This document shows positions 46,758 through 58,471 of a stretch of 64,000 bases of DNA, one piece after another. Source of the stretch: Anaeramoeba flamelloides (lineage: Eukaryota; Metamonada; Anaeramoebidae). The DNA lies in NCBI GenBank assembly GCA_027625915.1, contig JANTQA010000057.1, forward strand, positions 3,968,001-4,032,000, read 5' to 3'. The first letter of the stretch is position 1. Each line of letters opens with the position of its first letter. Made by a program: the position numbers and the translations under genes. The notes under the pieces were generated by a model. The model saw nothing but the letters and a program-made list of their open reading frames with translations. It did no database searches and was not told the DNA's origin.

Positions 46758-47933
46758 ATGGATTTTGAAGGAGAAAATTCTACACATCCACTTTTCGATT
46801 TTTCTGTTTTTGGTACCGACAACACATCATTTACACCAAGCTATTTGGATGTTGAAACTGATTTCAATTCAAGTTTCAATTGGGATTTTAATCCTTTGCT
46901 TCATGAGGACAAAATTCCTCAACTGGGCAACAAATTCGAAAACAGTAACCAACTCCAAAACCTAAAAGAAGAAAAAAAAGAAAAAGAAAAACAAAAAATT
47001 CAACAAGTAGATTTTTTACCTTCTGAAAAACTACTTTCACATGACATAGCCATGCCTTTAAATTTCCCAACACTTTCAACAAATTCTGAATTGATTTTGG
47101 ATCCCAACCAAGTAAAAGACGTGTCTCTGTTAAGCAACACTCAGGTGCCTTTGATCGAAGAAAAATTTGACCATAATGTTCTCCCAAAATTCGAGCTCGA
47201 GACACCTTTCGATTTGAAATCAAATAGCCAAGAAACGAACCCAAGCAACAACAAAGAACAAGAAAGAAAAAGAACAGCACAAATGAAAGGCTTACCACAG
47301 CCAAAGACAAAAGTAAAAGCAAAGCCAAAGCCAAAAGTAACAGTCAAAGCAAAAGCAAAAACAGCACCACAAATAGAAAAAACAGCGCCGCAAACGGAAA
47401 AAGCAAACACAAAAATGACTTCAAAGCCAGACATTAGCCCAAACGAGAACGATGAGCAACCAGGCACAGAAAACAAAAAACGAACAAAAAAAGTTGACTG
47501 GTTGAACTTGGGCGTCAAGCTATCTGAAAAAGAAAAAACACTTTTAAAAAGGCTAAGTGGCCAACGAAACCGCGATTTATCACAGTCCGATCGCCTCGAA
47601 TGGAAAAGACTCCGAGACAGAATCTCGGCAAGACATTCCAGACAAAAAAAAAAGGCATACCTCACAAATTTAGAAACAAAGGTTAACAAACTTCAAAACG
47701 AAAAATCGCAAACTGACAAAAAACTTTCAAACCTCGAAAATGAAAATCACCAACTCAGAAATGAAATTAATAAACTTAAGGAAATTATCAAAATTAAATT
47801 AATGAATAGTTTCCAATCAGAACAGGATCAGCCTCTCAAATCAAACAACAAATGCTTGAAGAGCCATTTTCTTATTAATAATAATAATGTGCAGGAGAAA
47901 AATAATAAAACAGAATTAGATTTATTGTATTAG
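46758..47933 (+). CDS. bZIP transcription factor with altered basic region
   Basis: A single-exon gene of 391 residues. The N-terminal half is acidic, with F/D/N-rich strings that could act as an activation region. Residues about 165-235 are rich in K, A and P (KPKPKVTVKAKAK). The bZIP domain covers about 275-345: basic region RLRDRISARHSRQKKKAYL followed by heptads L-T-N-L-E-T-K-V-N-K-L..., L-S-N-L-E-N-E-N-H-Q-L and I-N-K-L. In the family signature N-x2-(S/A)-A-x2-(S/C)-R, the invariant Asn is Asp here (codon 287, GAC), while SA..SR is intact. It should be a nuclear, dimeric DNA-binding protein; its target site is unknown. The ATG at 46758 has a CCAAATGG context and precedes the acidic region. 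The hydrophilic tail after residue 345 shows no membrane segment, so it is not an ATF6/CREB3-type membrane factor. Confidence 0.9.
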   Translation: MDFEGENSTHPLFDFSVFGTDNTSFTPSYLDVETDFNSSFNWDFNPLLHEDKIPQLGNKFENSNQLQNLKEEKKEKEKQKIQQVDFLPSEKLLSHDIAMPLNFPTLSTNSELILDPNQVKDVSLLSNTQVPLIEEKFDHNVLPKFELETPFDLKSNSQETNPSNNKEQERKRTAQMKGLPQPKTKVKAKPKPKVTVKAKAKTAPQIEKTAPQTEKANTKMTSKPDISPNENDEQPGTENKKRTKKVDWLNLGVKLSEKEKTLLKRLSGQRNRDLSQSDRLEWKRLRDRISARHSRQKKKAYLTNLETKVNKLQNEKSQTDKKLSNLENENHQLRNEINKLKEIIKIKLMNSFQSEQDQPLKSNNKCLKSHFLINNNNVQEKNNKTELDLLY

Positions 47934-48639
47934 TATGATGCTTGATTCCAAAATAAAAAAAAAATGAAAATTTTATTTTTATTTCTATGTTTTTAATTTT
48001 TCCATTCTTTTTATAATTTATTTTTTCATTCTTTTTTTTATTAATTTTTTTTTTTTTTATCTTTAATTTTTTAAAAAAATATTGATATATATATATATAT
48101 GTATTTATATATTTATATATATATCTGGATAATTAAATAAACTATACTTTCCTAATAACTACATTTTTTTATTTTCAATCAAAACTATTTTCCAAAAATG
48201 TTGACTCACTTTATAGTGATGAATGGAAGTGCATTTTTATGGTTTTTTCACAAATTCTTATCAAAAAAATATATTCAAATTTTTCGATCATAATGTATTT
48301 TTTCTAATTTCTTCAAATTTTGGTTTTGCTTTTTCAAATTTCTGTTTTTATTTTTTTCATTTTTTTTCTTTTTTTTTCATTTTTTCTTTTCTTTGTTTCT
48401 TTTTTTCTTAAAATAAGCCAAATACAGTTGAAAAAAAAAAGAATTTCGAAAATCCAAATAAAAATTATGAAAATTGAGTGAAAAATTTCTTTTAAAATGA
48501 ATATAGTTAATTGGAAAAAAAATCTTCTATTTACCTTTTTTTAGTAAAAATTCAGGTATAAAAAAATCCTTAAGGTTCATTTCTAACAATTTTTATTTCT
48601 CTTTTTGAGGTTTTGGTTATCTTTTTTATTAATTTGATA

Positions 48640-48765
<126 letters not shown>

Positions 48766-51271
48766 AGAATGATTTTTAAGCAATGAGCTGTTTAGAGGTT
48801 TAATAATTAGTTGTCATTGTAAATTAAAAAATATTTTTTACACCAAATTATCATTTTTTTGTTATTATGTATATTTTTTAAAAAAATGTTTTATGTAGAT
48901 TCCTGATAATAAAATTATAAAAATACCTTTTCAAAATAAATAAAAATTTTATATTTAGAAAAAAACCTTAGGATTTCAAACAACCTTTAAAGTTTAAGAA
49001 ATATTTTTAGAAAAAAAAAATTCATTTAAAACAGTTCAGAAATATTTTAATCTTGTGGTAATTTTTCTATTATTCTTTTTGATTTTTTTTTTTGTTGTTT
49101 TGAATTGGATGGCATCTTCAACGCTTCCCCTTTAGAAATTAGTATATACCCGTTTAAATAATCATAAAAGAAAATAAAATCGGATTATTTTTTAATTATT
49201 AGTAAAATTAAAAAGTTATAAATAAATTTGTTAATAAAATTATAATCCTTACAAATGTATTGTTGGAAATAGAAAAGCAGTTTTGGACTTTTCTGTCAAA
49301 TATTCAATATTTATATAATTATTTTAACAAATAATTTTATTTTAAAATTTATATTTGGTATTATTTCCCTTTTTATTATATTCAATAGATCGAGATTCAT
49401 TTGGAAAATAATTGAAAAAATTAAAGTCCCCATTTTCAACTTCTTAAACCACCATTTATTACATTTTTATTAAATATATATACTTTTTAAATTTAATTTT
49501 CATTATTTTATAGATAATAATACTAATGAAAAGGAAAAGAAAGTAAAAAAGATTTATATTTGGTAAAGTTAAAACCAAAACTATTCTGAAGGATTTTTTA
49601 CAAACAAATTACTTAACTTTTTTAGGTAGAATTTTAATTTCAAAATTTCAAAAAAAAATCTTTAATTTTATCAATTGTTTGAGAATAGTTGAAAATTATA
49701 CCTTAGATCAATAAAAATGAAAATTTTAAACGATTTTTTCAAATATCAATCGAATTTTAAAAAAAAAATAAAAGATCACTGAATATATATTTTGGTTACC
49801 TTAAAAAAAAAAAAAACACCTTTAAAAAATGTTTTTCTAATGCATAAAAACGAAAAAAAGAACAGTTAATTAAATCATATTTTTTGGGTTCTGAATTTTT
49901 ATTCTTTTTTAAAACAAACCTTTTTACATTTCAATAAATTACTACCGTTTGACTTATAATTTGTAATAAAAAAAAACCCTAATAAAAAGATAATCAACCC
50001 ATCTCAAAATTAGTAACACACCTAATTATAAATACCTAATAGCCATTTCAGCCAAAATTTTTAGTTATTGAGTTCGTAAAAGGTAATTTTTTTGATAAAT
50101 TTCCCAAAAGTTTTCAAAAATGAAATTTCTTACTACTGAGATGAAACAAAAAAAAATTATTTCGCGATCAAAAAGTTAAAATAATTATCAATATATGATG
50201 TTTATTCAGATTTTTCACTTAATAAAATCCTTTTTTGAATTTTTTTTGTATCAAATACCAACTTTATTAATGTTTCTATATAATTAAAAAAAGAACTTTT
50301 TTATAGTAAGGGGTCTCTCTTTTTTAAAAAAAATTTTTTTTTTTTGATTCTATTTTGAAAGTTCTGTTGTTTAATTTAACTGGAAAAGAAAAATGAAAAT
50401 CTTCATAATTACCAAATAGGGAATTGAAATTTATATATCAGTAAGATTAACACTATTATTTATTTATTTATTAAAGTAATAATATTTTCTTATCAATATT
50501 ATGCAAAAAAAATTTTTTTACATTATTAAAATTTTAAAATTCAGGAATTCTATTAAAAAAACAATATTGATATCAAAAAAGTCGAAATCAACTATTCAAA
50601 TAAAAAAGTATTTTCCAATCAGTAATATAAAAAAAATATTTTAATATTATCTAAAAAAAAATCAAATCATCATCCCTGTTTCTTGAATATCAATTATTAT
50701 ATCAATAAATCAAAGTAAAATAAAATCAACGATTTAGAAAATTTTCAAGTTTTAAACACATAAAGTATAGATATTACTATGGTAAATTCGATTTAATATG
50801 TATTTTTTTGGACAACCAATTATTGAAATTTCTTCGAATTATTAACTATTTTTAAATCACCAAATGTGTGAATCAAATGTACTATATATGAATATTCACA
50901 TCAATTATGTTAATCTGATTAATTATAATATGATCATATACGCTTTGATATATTTTTCTTCTGATAATAATGATTATTTTTCATTTTTGGTCATTTTCAA
51001 ATTATTAAACATGTTCCTGATTTGTCAACAGTGATTAATCAGGTTTATTAGGTGGTGTGATTTATTTTCTTCAACCTATTGTAATTGTATTGTTTGAGAA
51101 GGCGATTGAAACCCAAATAATCCTTAAGAAGAATCTTCGTGATAATTTTATAGTAATTATAATGAAAAAGATAAAATAATATTTATTGAAATAACAATGT
51201 TTTTTTAAAGGATACTTTATTCAGATTTCATTTTATATTTCATTTGACAAAATTAATTTTAAACCCCAATA

Positions 51272-51461
51272 CAAAATTTTTAACACACCAAAATTTGATT
51301 TGTGAAAAAAAAAAACTTATTTAATCAATTAAAGAAGATTTACCAAATTAGAACCATTCACTAATTGAAATGTTAACACTTATTTATAAATTACAATACT
51401 CACAAAACAAAAAAAAAATAATTATCAATACAAATAAATCATAGGTGTGTTAAAAATTTTG
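51272..51461. mobile_element. 190-bp MITE-like element
   Basis: The ends CAAAATTTTTAACACACC and GGTGTGTTAAAAATTTTG are perfect 18-bp inverted repeats. The interior is A-rich and noncoding. Confidence 0.65.
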
Positions 51462-51639
51462 GAGAGAGCAAAACAAAAAAATACATTAGTAAATTTGTTT
51501 AAATTCTATTTAAAAATTGATCGATCAAAGATTAGATAATACTGACTTATTTTTTATTTGAGTTCTTCTATTTGGAACAACTCAACTTTAACTTAATATA
51601 AACCCTCGAGAAAAATTTTGATCGAACGAAACAAATTAT

Positions 51640-51800
51640 GTAATTTAAAAAATGAAATAAAAACAAAAACTAAAAGATGAAAAAATGATTTTCATATTTT
51701 ACAAAAATCAAAATTATATCCAATTTCAATGAAATTGTATTTTTGTGATAGTTTGGGGCGTTTTAGCTGTGTGGAAAATTTTGAATTTTAGTTTATATAA
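51640..51800 (+). repeat. Dispersed repeat B, copy 2
   Basis: This partner of 6188-6350 shares the start, the ATGAAATTGTATT block and the end AAATTTTGAATTTTAGTTTA. Confidence 0.5.
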
Positions 51801-52691
51801 ACAGTGAAATTATATAAATTTCAATTTTATGAATTATTTATATAAAAATTTTAGTAATCTTCCAAGCAATCTTTTTGAAATTATATTTTTATATATTATA
51901 GCCAATAATTTAATTAAAAAAATATATAAAAATTAAAAAGTCCAAAAATTTTTTGAATTACTTTTCTCAAAATATTATTGTGTTATAAGCATTATAATAA
52001 TGAATATATTGTGATTTTAAAGTCAAATAATTCTTTTTTAACAAAAAGTTATGATTTATATCAAAAAACATAAAAAAATGTTTTTACAGTATTTGAAAAA
52101 AGTGGGGCATAAAACATTTCAAAGTCATTTCCAGGTCATTTAAAATAGTTATTCAGCTCACTTGGGCAACAATTTTGAAAATATTTATCCCTCATTTTTT
52201 TAAAATGGCCCCAAGTCGAAGGTGGTTTTAGGAAAAAGTGAAACCAACAACCCCTCGATATTGTAAATTATTTCTTTTGCCCAAGGTATTCGAAATATAC
52301 ACTCAGTCTACTAAAACCTAAATTTCAAAAAAAAGAGAATTATGAGTAATATCAAAGATAAGCCAAAACTTTGTCTTCCTTTTCAAGTTGAGAAACTCGT
52401 GATGTTACAAAATTTAAAATAAAACCTGACTTCATGGAATATTGTAGACAAGGGATGGATATTTTAGAGTAAATTCAAAAAAAAGTAACCGTAAAAAAAA
52501 TATCAAACGATTTTTCAGTGTTTTTAATATTATCAGAAAGACAATAAAAGGATTTAAAGACATAAAAAACAAAAAGAATACTTGATCCATTGTATTGAAC
52601 AAAATATTGGAATTTTATCATTCTTTTAAGGTTTGGATTCTTGGATAATTTCTTTTTTTATTAATAATTCAAAAACAAAAAATAAAACCTC

Positions 52692-54587
52692 ATGCAATAC
52701 CCACCAACCCCTGAGCAACAGTTTAAAAAACGAAACTTTGGACCAAATAGACTAAAATACCTTCGAGAAAAAGAACAAAAAGAATATGAGAAGGTGTATG
52801 ACAACGTGCCAAACAAAATCTGGGAATTAACACAAAATACATTTTACACGATTTTTCGCGAATTAAGATTTTTGATCGTCATCATCTCTTTTCTGTTTTA
52901 TTTGGTGTTTTTTGTAACTGGCTTAATAGTCCAATTTATAATTTTCTTGGATCTCTATTTGCTTGGCAATTTCAGAAGGTTGATCCAATTGAGCTTCTTC
53001 AAAACGCCTGAAGGCGTTCCTACACTCAGAAAATCGATCTTAATAATTTTTGTAATTGCTGGTTTGTCTGTGATTGCTATTGAAAACAAAGAAATCCTTA
53101 TTGAAAAGTCAGCTGTTTTGACTGGGTTGTCAAAAGATTTGAGTAAGATCGAATTTCTTTTCAACTTTTTCTTCTTTTCGAAAAACCGAAGAAAGACAAA
53201 AACAAAACAAAACAAAACAAAAACACCACAAATCAAAAACAAAACAAAAACATCACAAATCAAAACCTAAAAAAACAAAACCTAAAAAAAGAGAATTTTT
53301 AACGATCCTTTTTGAGAAAAAATTTTTTATTTAAAATTAATACTTACTTCTCTTTCAATAACCTCAAACATTTATCTTTTTCTGTTGGGTGTTGGCTAAT
53401 TAACAGTTAACAACCTTTTAAAAAATTTTGATTGGGAACACAGCGATTTAAAAGACAAAATTGACGACCAGTTTGCCTTATTAGAAAATGAGATCAACAA
53501 GATGATTAACGAAGAATTTGATTTTGAAAAGAGCCAAGCTGATGATGCAGACGTCACGTCCGATCAAGAAGAAACTCAAAAAGAGCAAGAAAGTGAAGAG
53601 GAAACGGAAGAAGAAATTGAATATGAAACGATCAAATTAAAGGAATCTGAAATACTTGAAGCACTTAAACAAAGAATAGTCTCTGCGTCCACCAACCAGA
53701 TTCTCAAGGAATTAGAAAAATACCAAAGCGACCACATTATTGAAAGCGTCATTGGCAAAGACACCCGAGAGCAAATTGAAAAGCAAATTGAAACGCTTAT
53801 CAAGCACGAATACTCGTATATCATTGAAAACGCTGATAGCGAGATCAAAGAGTATATTAACGAGCATTTAGATGGGATTATACTTGACAAGATCAATAAA
53901 AAAACAAACCACTTAGGCTCTGATGTAAAGAAAGATTTGGAATCAAAGAAAATGAAGATCAGAGAACACGTCTCAAATTATGTAGTGTCATATGCAACAG
54001 ACGAGATCGATTGGGCGTTATTAGACTTTGGCGGAAGGGTTGTGAAGGAAGAAACCTCACCAACGGCAAAGTATATATATACGGATGCCAACGGAAAGGA
54101 CAGCGATGGGGACGATCAACAGGTTTCCTGGCTGCAACAATTCTACCACCAAATGGAATATCATATCTTCAAGCCCTCTATCGCGTTAACAAAGGACATC
54201 TCCCCTACACGCTGTTGGCCAATGGAGGGCAGCCAAGGCAAATTCACCGTCAAATTGGACCACCCAATCAATGTCTATAAAATAGGCATTGATCATACGC
54301 CTGAACACAGAACAAGAAACTTTGAAAGTGCCCCACGTAGATTCGAAATAAAGGCACTCATTGGCGGCAAATTTGAAACAATACTTGAGAACCAGGAATA
54401 TCAAAAACGCCCAAATGATCCCCAATTACAAAAAAAATATCAATATTCCCAAACATGGGAAATTAATACAAATGTTCAGACTGACACCGTTCAACTAAAC
54501 ATTTTATCCAATTGGGGTGAAGATGGTAATCAATTTCCTTATACCTGTCTATACAGATTTAGAGTTTACGAAAGGCCTACATTATAA
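52692..54587 (+). CDS. SUN-domain nuclear-envelope protein (two exons)
   Basis: SUN proteins sit in the inner nuclear membrane and bind KASH proteins in the perinuclear space, joining nucleoskeleton to cytoskeleton. Exons are 52692-53142 and 53407-54587; the 264-nt intron has GTAAGA and an AACAG acceptor. The spliced frame is 1632 nt, 543 residues. Two hydrophobic segments occur at about residues 56-90 and 115-132, followed by an acidic coiled-coil-like region (about 150-350). The SUN domain (about 352-540) begins DWALLDFGGRVV and has TSP, CWPMEGSQG, IDHTPEH, SAPRRFEI, and SNWGEDG...TCLYRFRVYERP at the very end. This is the standard SUN position and composition. A luminal C-terminus is inferred. 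The start ATG is preceded by an A-rich leader. Confidence 0.94.
53143..53406 (+). other. Intron of the SUN gene
   Basis: GT at 53143 and AG ending at 53406. Reading through the intron, the exon 1 frame would end within about 45 codons. Splicing joins ...TGLSKDL to NNLLKNFDWEH with a shared Ile codon. Confidence 0.88.
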
Positions 54588-57444
54588 TTTTGTTATTTTT
54601 TTGTTTTTTGTTATTTTTTTGTTTTTTGTTATTTTTTTGTTTTTTGTTTTTTTTTTGAGAAAAATATCCCAAAAATATTAATTTAAAGATCTTTTTGTTT
54701 TATTTTTTTTTATTTTGTTATTTATTATTATTTTTTTATTTTTTATTTTTATATCTTGTTATTTTGAAGAAATTGATCTCTTTTATTTATTGTATGGGTG
54801 GGGTAAAGCATATAAATTATTAAAGAAATAGATTTTTAGATACACAAAAGTGCACTTGAACCCTAGGTTTTTAAAAAAAGGTCAAATAAAATTCCGAGAT
54901 TTCATTTCAATGAAAAAATTTACAAGCAATTGGTTTATTTTTTTTTGTGAAAATTGAGAGTCTTGAAATTAGAGAATTGAGGCACTAACAGATTGGTTAA
55001 ATTATTTTTTTTTCTTAATTTTTCTGAAAAAAACTTTAATTTGTGGATTATATATGTCTTAGGTTACAATTTCTGTCCTCTTTTAATTTTTTTTTCTTTT
55101 GGGTATTATGTTCAATAAAGCAATCCTTCATTTTTTAAATAAAGTGCTTTCCGTTTTTCAATCATCATTTTTTCAAAAATACCAACTTTGTGATTTTTTT
55201 TTTTTTTCTCTTAAAAAAATTTAAAGTTGATCAGTTTCAAAACAAAAGTTTTATAATTTGATGAGAAAAAAATGGAATGGGACTTGTTTTTGAAAATTAA
55301 AGAAATAAATTTCAAAAAAATATTAAAATGTGATTTGAATCCGTTGATAATGTACTGAAATTAGTTATTGTTTTAGCAATAAATAAATCATTTCAGGAAG
55401 TAAACAGTGTCTATTTGTTTTTTTTTAAATGACATAGAATAAATAGTACATCTTGAAGTTGGAATACTGTATGTGTTTCTGGTTGATTAGAGGACTTTTA
55501 TTTTTATAAAAATAGATTTTTTAAATGTAATTCACATTTGCAATTTGTGAATCGTGAGTGTGCTATGGTTTTTATTTATTATTAGGTGTAAGCACACTTC
55601 TCTGTACTAAAGCGAAATATGGTTCATAAAAAAAAATAAAGTGAGAAATGAAGAATAAAATTTGTTTTTAATAATGAGTATTAAGCGTAATCGATGAATT
55701 TTTTTTTATTTTTACCTTCTTTTGGTTTCTATTAACTTAACCTTCACTACTATTCTATAAAAAAAAATGACTATGCTAAATATAGCTTTTTTTTGATTAT
55801 AAATAGATTTTGATATTGGGGCAAAAGTACATTATCCCTGATTTCTAAGTCATATAATTATTATCTGTTTTGATAAGTATGATGAGTCAAGTTTTTTATG
55901 TAAAAATTTCTAAAAACATATTTTATGATTTACACTGGAATTATATTTTTAAGTGTTTAAAAAATTAAGTTTTATATTTAAAAATATTTTCAATTGTATC
56001 TTTTAACTTTATTTTTATTTTTTTTTTGGATTAAAAAAGAAAACCAAAATATAAATAAATTATTGAAAATATGTATATTTTTTATTATTATTTTTAATTT
56101 TTTACAAGTTTCCTTTAATTTTTTTCAACTTTTTTTTATCATTTTTTCGTTAAAAGTCTGCGAAATTGGAAAATAATGAGTATTATTATTTAACTTGGTT
56201 GGGTAAACTGTATTGAAAAGAGATATTGGGTTGTATCCCTTCTCGTGTTTTAACACCATTTCCATGTTTTGGACTGGCTCAAAACCAAAAATAGCACTAT
56301 TAAAAGAAAAATTAATTTTTTTAGAGTTTTTAAAACATGATAAAAAATCACCAATAAGTTACTAATAAGGATTATATATATATCCTGTTTAACAATTAAA
56401 TTAAAAATAACAAAAAATAAAACTAGAAAATAAAAAAATATGAGTTAAGAATGAAAATTGAAATAATGTAATAAAAGAATGTATTACGAATTTTATTGGT
56501 GCTCCACTGGTGCTTCTACACTATATTTGTCAATTAAAGATTATATATCAATCTGTAGATGGGATCTTGGTATTTATATTTAATTGAAATCATTTTGATG
56601 ATTTTATATTTCATTAGAGATAATTTTTCATTAAGAAGTGGACCATTACTTAATAACAAAAAATATATATATTAACAAGATATAAACAAAAAAAAACTGA
56701 TAAAAATTGTTTTTGTTTCATTGTTAAATTTACAACTTAGAAATTTCAAAAAAAAAAAAAAAACAAATAAAATTCCATTATTCTTAATAATAGAAAATAA
56801 TAGGTAAAATTTTAGCAAGTTATTCTTGTACAATTATAAATATACTTTTTATCTGGTAGTTTTTAATTATTCTAGTTGGAATAATGTTTGAATATTTTAT
56901 ATCTGTCGATTCCCAACAATTTTTTCTTATAAAAATCATTAAATCTTGACAAATTTTTTAGAAAAATAGCTGAATTTTTGATTTAATTTTGATATTAAAT
57001 TTTAAAATCAGAATACTTTTTATTGGTTCACAATATATGAATGTATTTTTATCAGTGATGGTTGTTTGGTAATTTTAAATATGCATTAAAACAAGAAAAA
57101 ACTCTTTTGTAAAAATATAAATTAGCATAATTTAACAAATGAAATTATTAAATTTTGAAATAAAATATTAAAGGGGAGTACCTAAAGAAAATTAAACCCA
57201 AATTTTGATGATATAAAAACAAAATCAAAAGATTTAATTGATGTATTCTAAATAAAATAAGCATTTATCAAGGGGAAAATCCAATATCAAAATATTAAAT
57301 CATAGATCTAAATCAAAAAAATTTCTTATTTTATGAAATCTAAAATAAAAGTAAATGTCCCAAGAGATGTTTTTATTTTTATCAATTTATAATCTAACCC
57401 AGGAATAATCATAATAAATTAAATTTTGAAAAAAAATAAAAAAA
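54588..57444. other. Gene-poor region downstream of the SUN gene
   Basis: Three tandem copies of a TTATTTTTTTGTTTTTTG unit follow the stop codon (54592-54644). Beyond that I see no gene or clear element. Confidence 0.5.
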
Positions 57445-57612
57445 TTAATAATATTGGAGTTATTATTAATAAAAAGAATTCATCATATATATCACCATTA
57501 GTAAGTGATAATAAAATTTGTGATTCTTTAACAAAATTTCTAGAAAAAAGTTTAGAAATTAGGGCACACAGGAGAAAAGAAATTTTCTCTCTTCAAAAAT
57601 AAAAAAAAAAAA
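57445..57612 (+). mobile_element. LINE 3'-end fragment, strongly 5'-truncated
   Basis: About 170 bp closely matching the 3' end of LINE copy 3 (opposite strand at about 27640-27790). It includes the last codons, a hairpin (GAGAAAA/TTTTCTC arms) and poly(A). Such short 5'-truncated copies are typical of target-primed reverse transcription. Confidence 0.85.
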
Positions 57613-58471
57613 TAAATAAATTAAATTTTTAATATTCATTCGGTTTCTAGTTAAATTCTGAAGATTTAAGGGTTTTTTTTTTTTTGAATTATAGGTTTAC
57701 CAGATGATTTAAATTAACCAGTTCAAAATATTTATCTAACATCTTCAATTTAAATGATTCATATATAATCTATAATACAAAAATTCCTTTTCACTAATCT
57801 TTACACAACAATATAAAATAAAAATTTTCAAGAATCAACTATTATAAAACAAATTAGAAAAACGGGTAATCGGAAACTTCACATGAGAATCGCTATAAAT
57901 AGAAGAAATATCTAAACTTAAAAAGTTAAAATTTTCCCAAAAAAATTTAATTTAAAAAAAAAAATTATTTCACTAATATTGAAACACCTTGATCAAAATT
58001 TCTCAATTTCTTGGGAAAATTAAAAATGTTGAGAATAAGATTTTTTAATAGCAATTGTCCGAATTTTAAATGATAATACATGTATCAATTTTCTTCAGGT
58101 TCATTTAGGTATTTCAAACATTATTGTTTTGAAATTACTTTGATAAAATTGGAAAAACAAAAAAAGTAATCATATTTTTTGAACATAAATATAAAAAAAA
58201 AAAAACAATAAAAAAATAAAAAAATAAAAAAAAACCAAAAATGATAATTTAAAAATATTATGTTTTATTTTTAAGATAGTTTTAAGAAGTTGCAAGGTAT
58301 ATTAATGAACAAAAACAAATATTTCAAAGAAAGAATCAAACATCCAAACAATCTTCGTACATAATAATGAATATTTTTTATGTAAGAAAAGTAATGATAG
58401 TAAAAGTAAGGATAAATCAAAGTTAAGAATTCTAAAACGCATACAAGCTAGTAAATAAATTCAAAAGGTTT
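57613..58471. other. 3' flank of the helical-protein gene
   Basis: No gene is seen. An A-rich tract (58190-58235) is present. Confidence 0.5.

Noticed and set aside
46888-47689. Minus-strand open frames of 148 and 182 codons over the bZIP gene
   Set aside because: They are antisense to a clear bZIP frame and full of low-complexity F/S/V strings.
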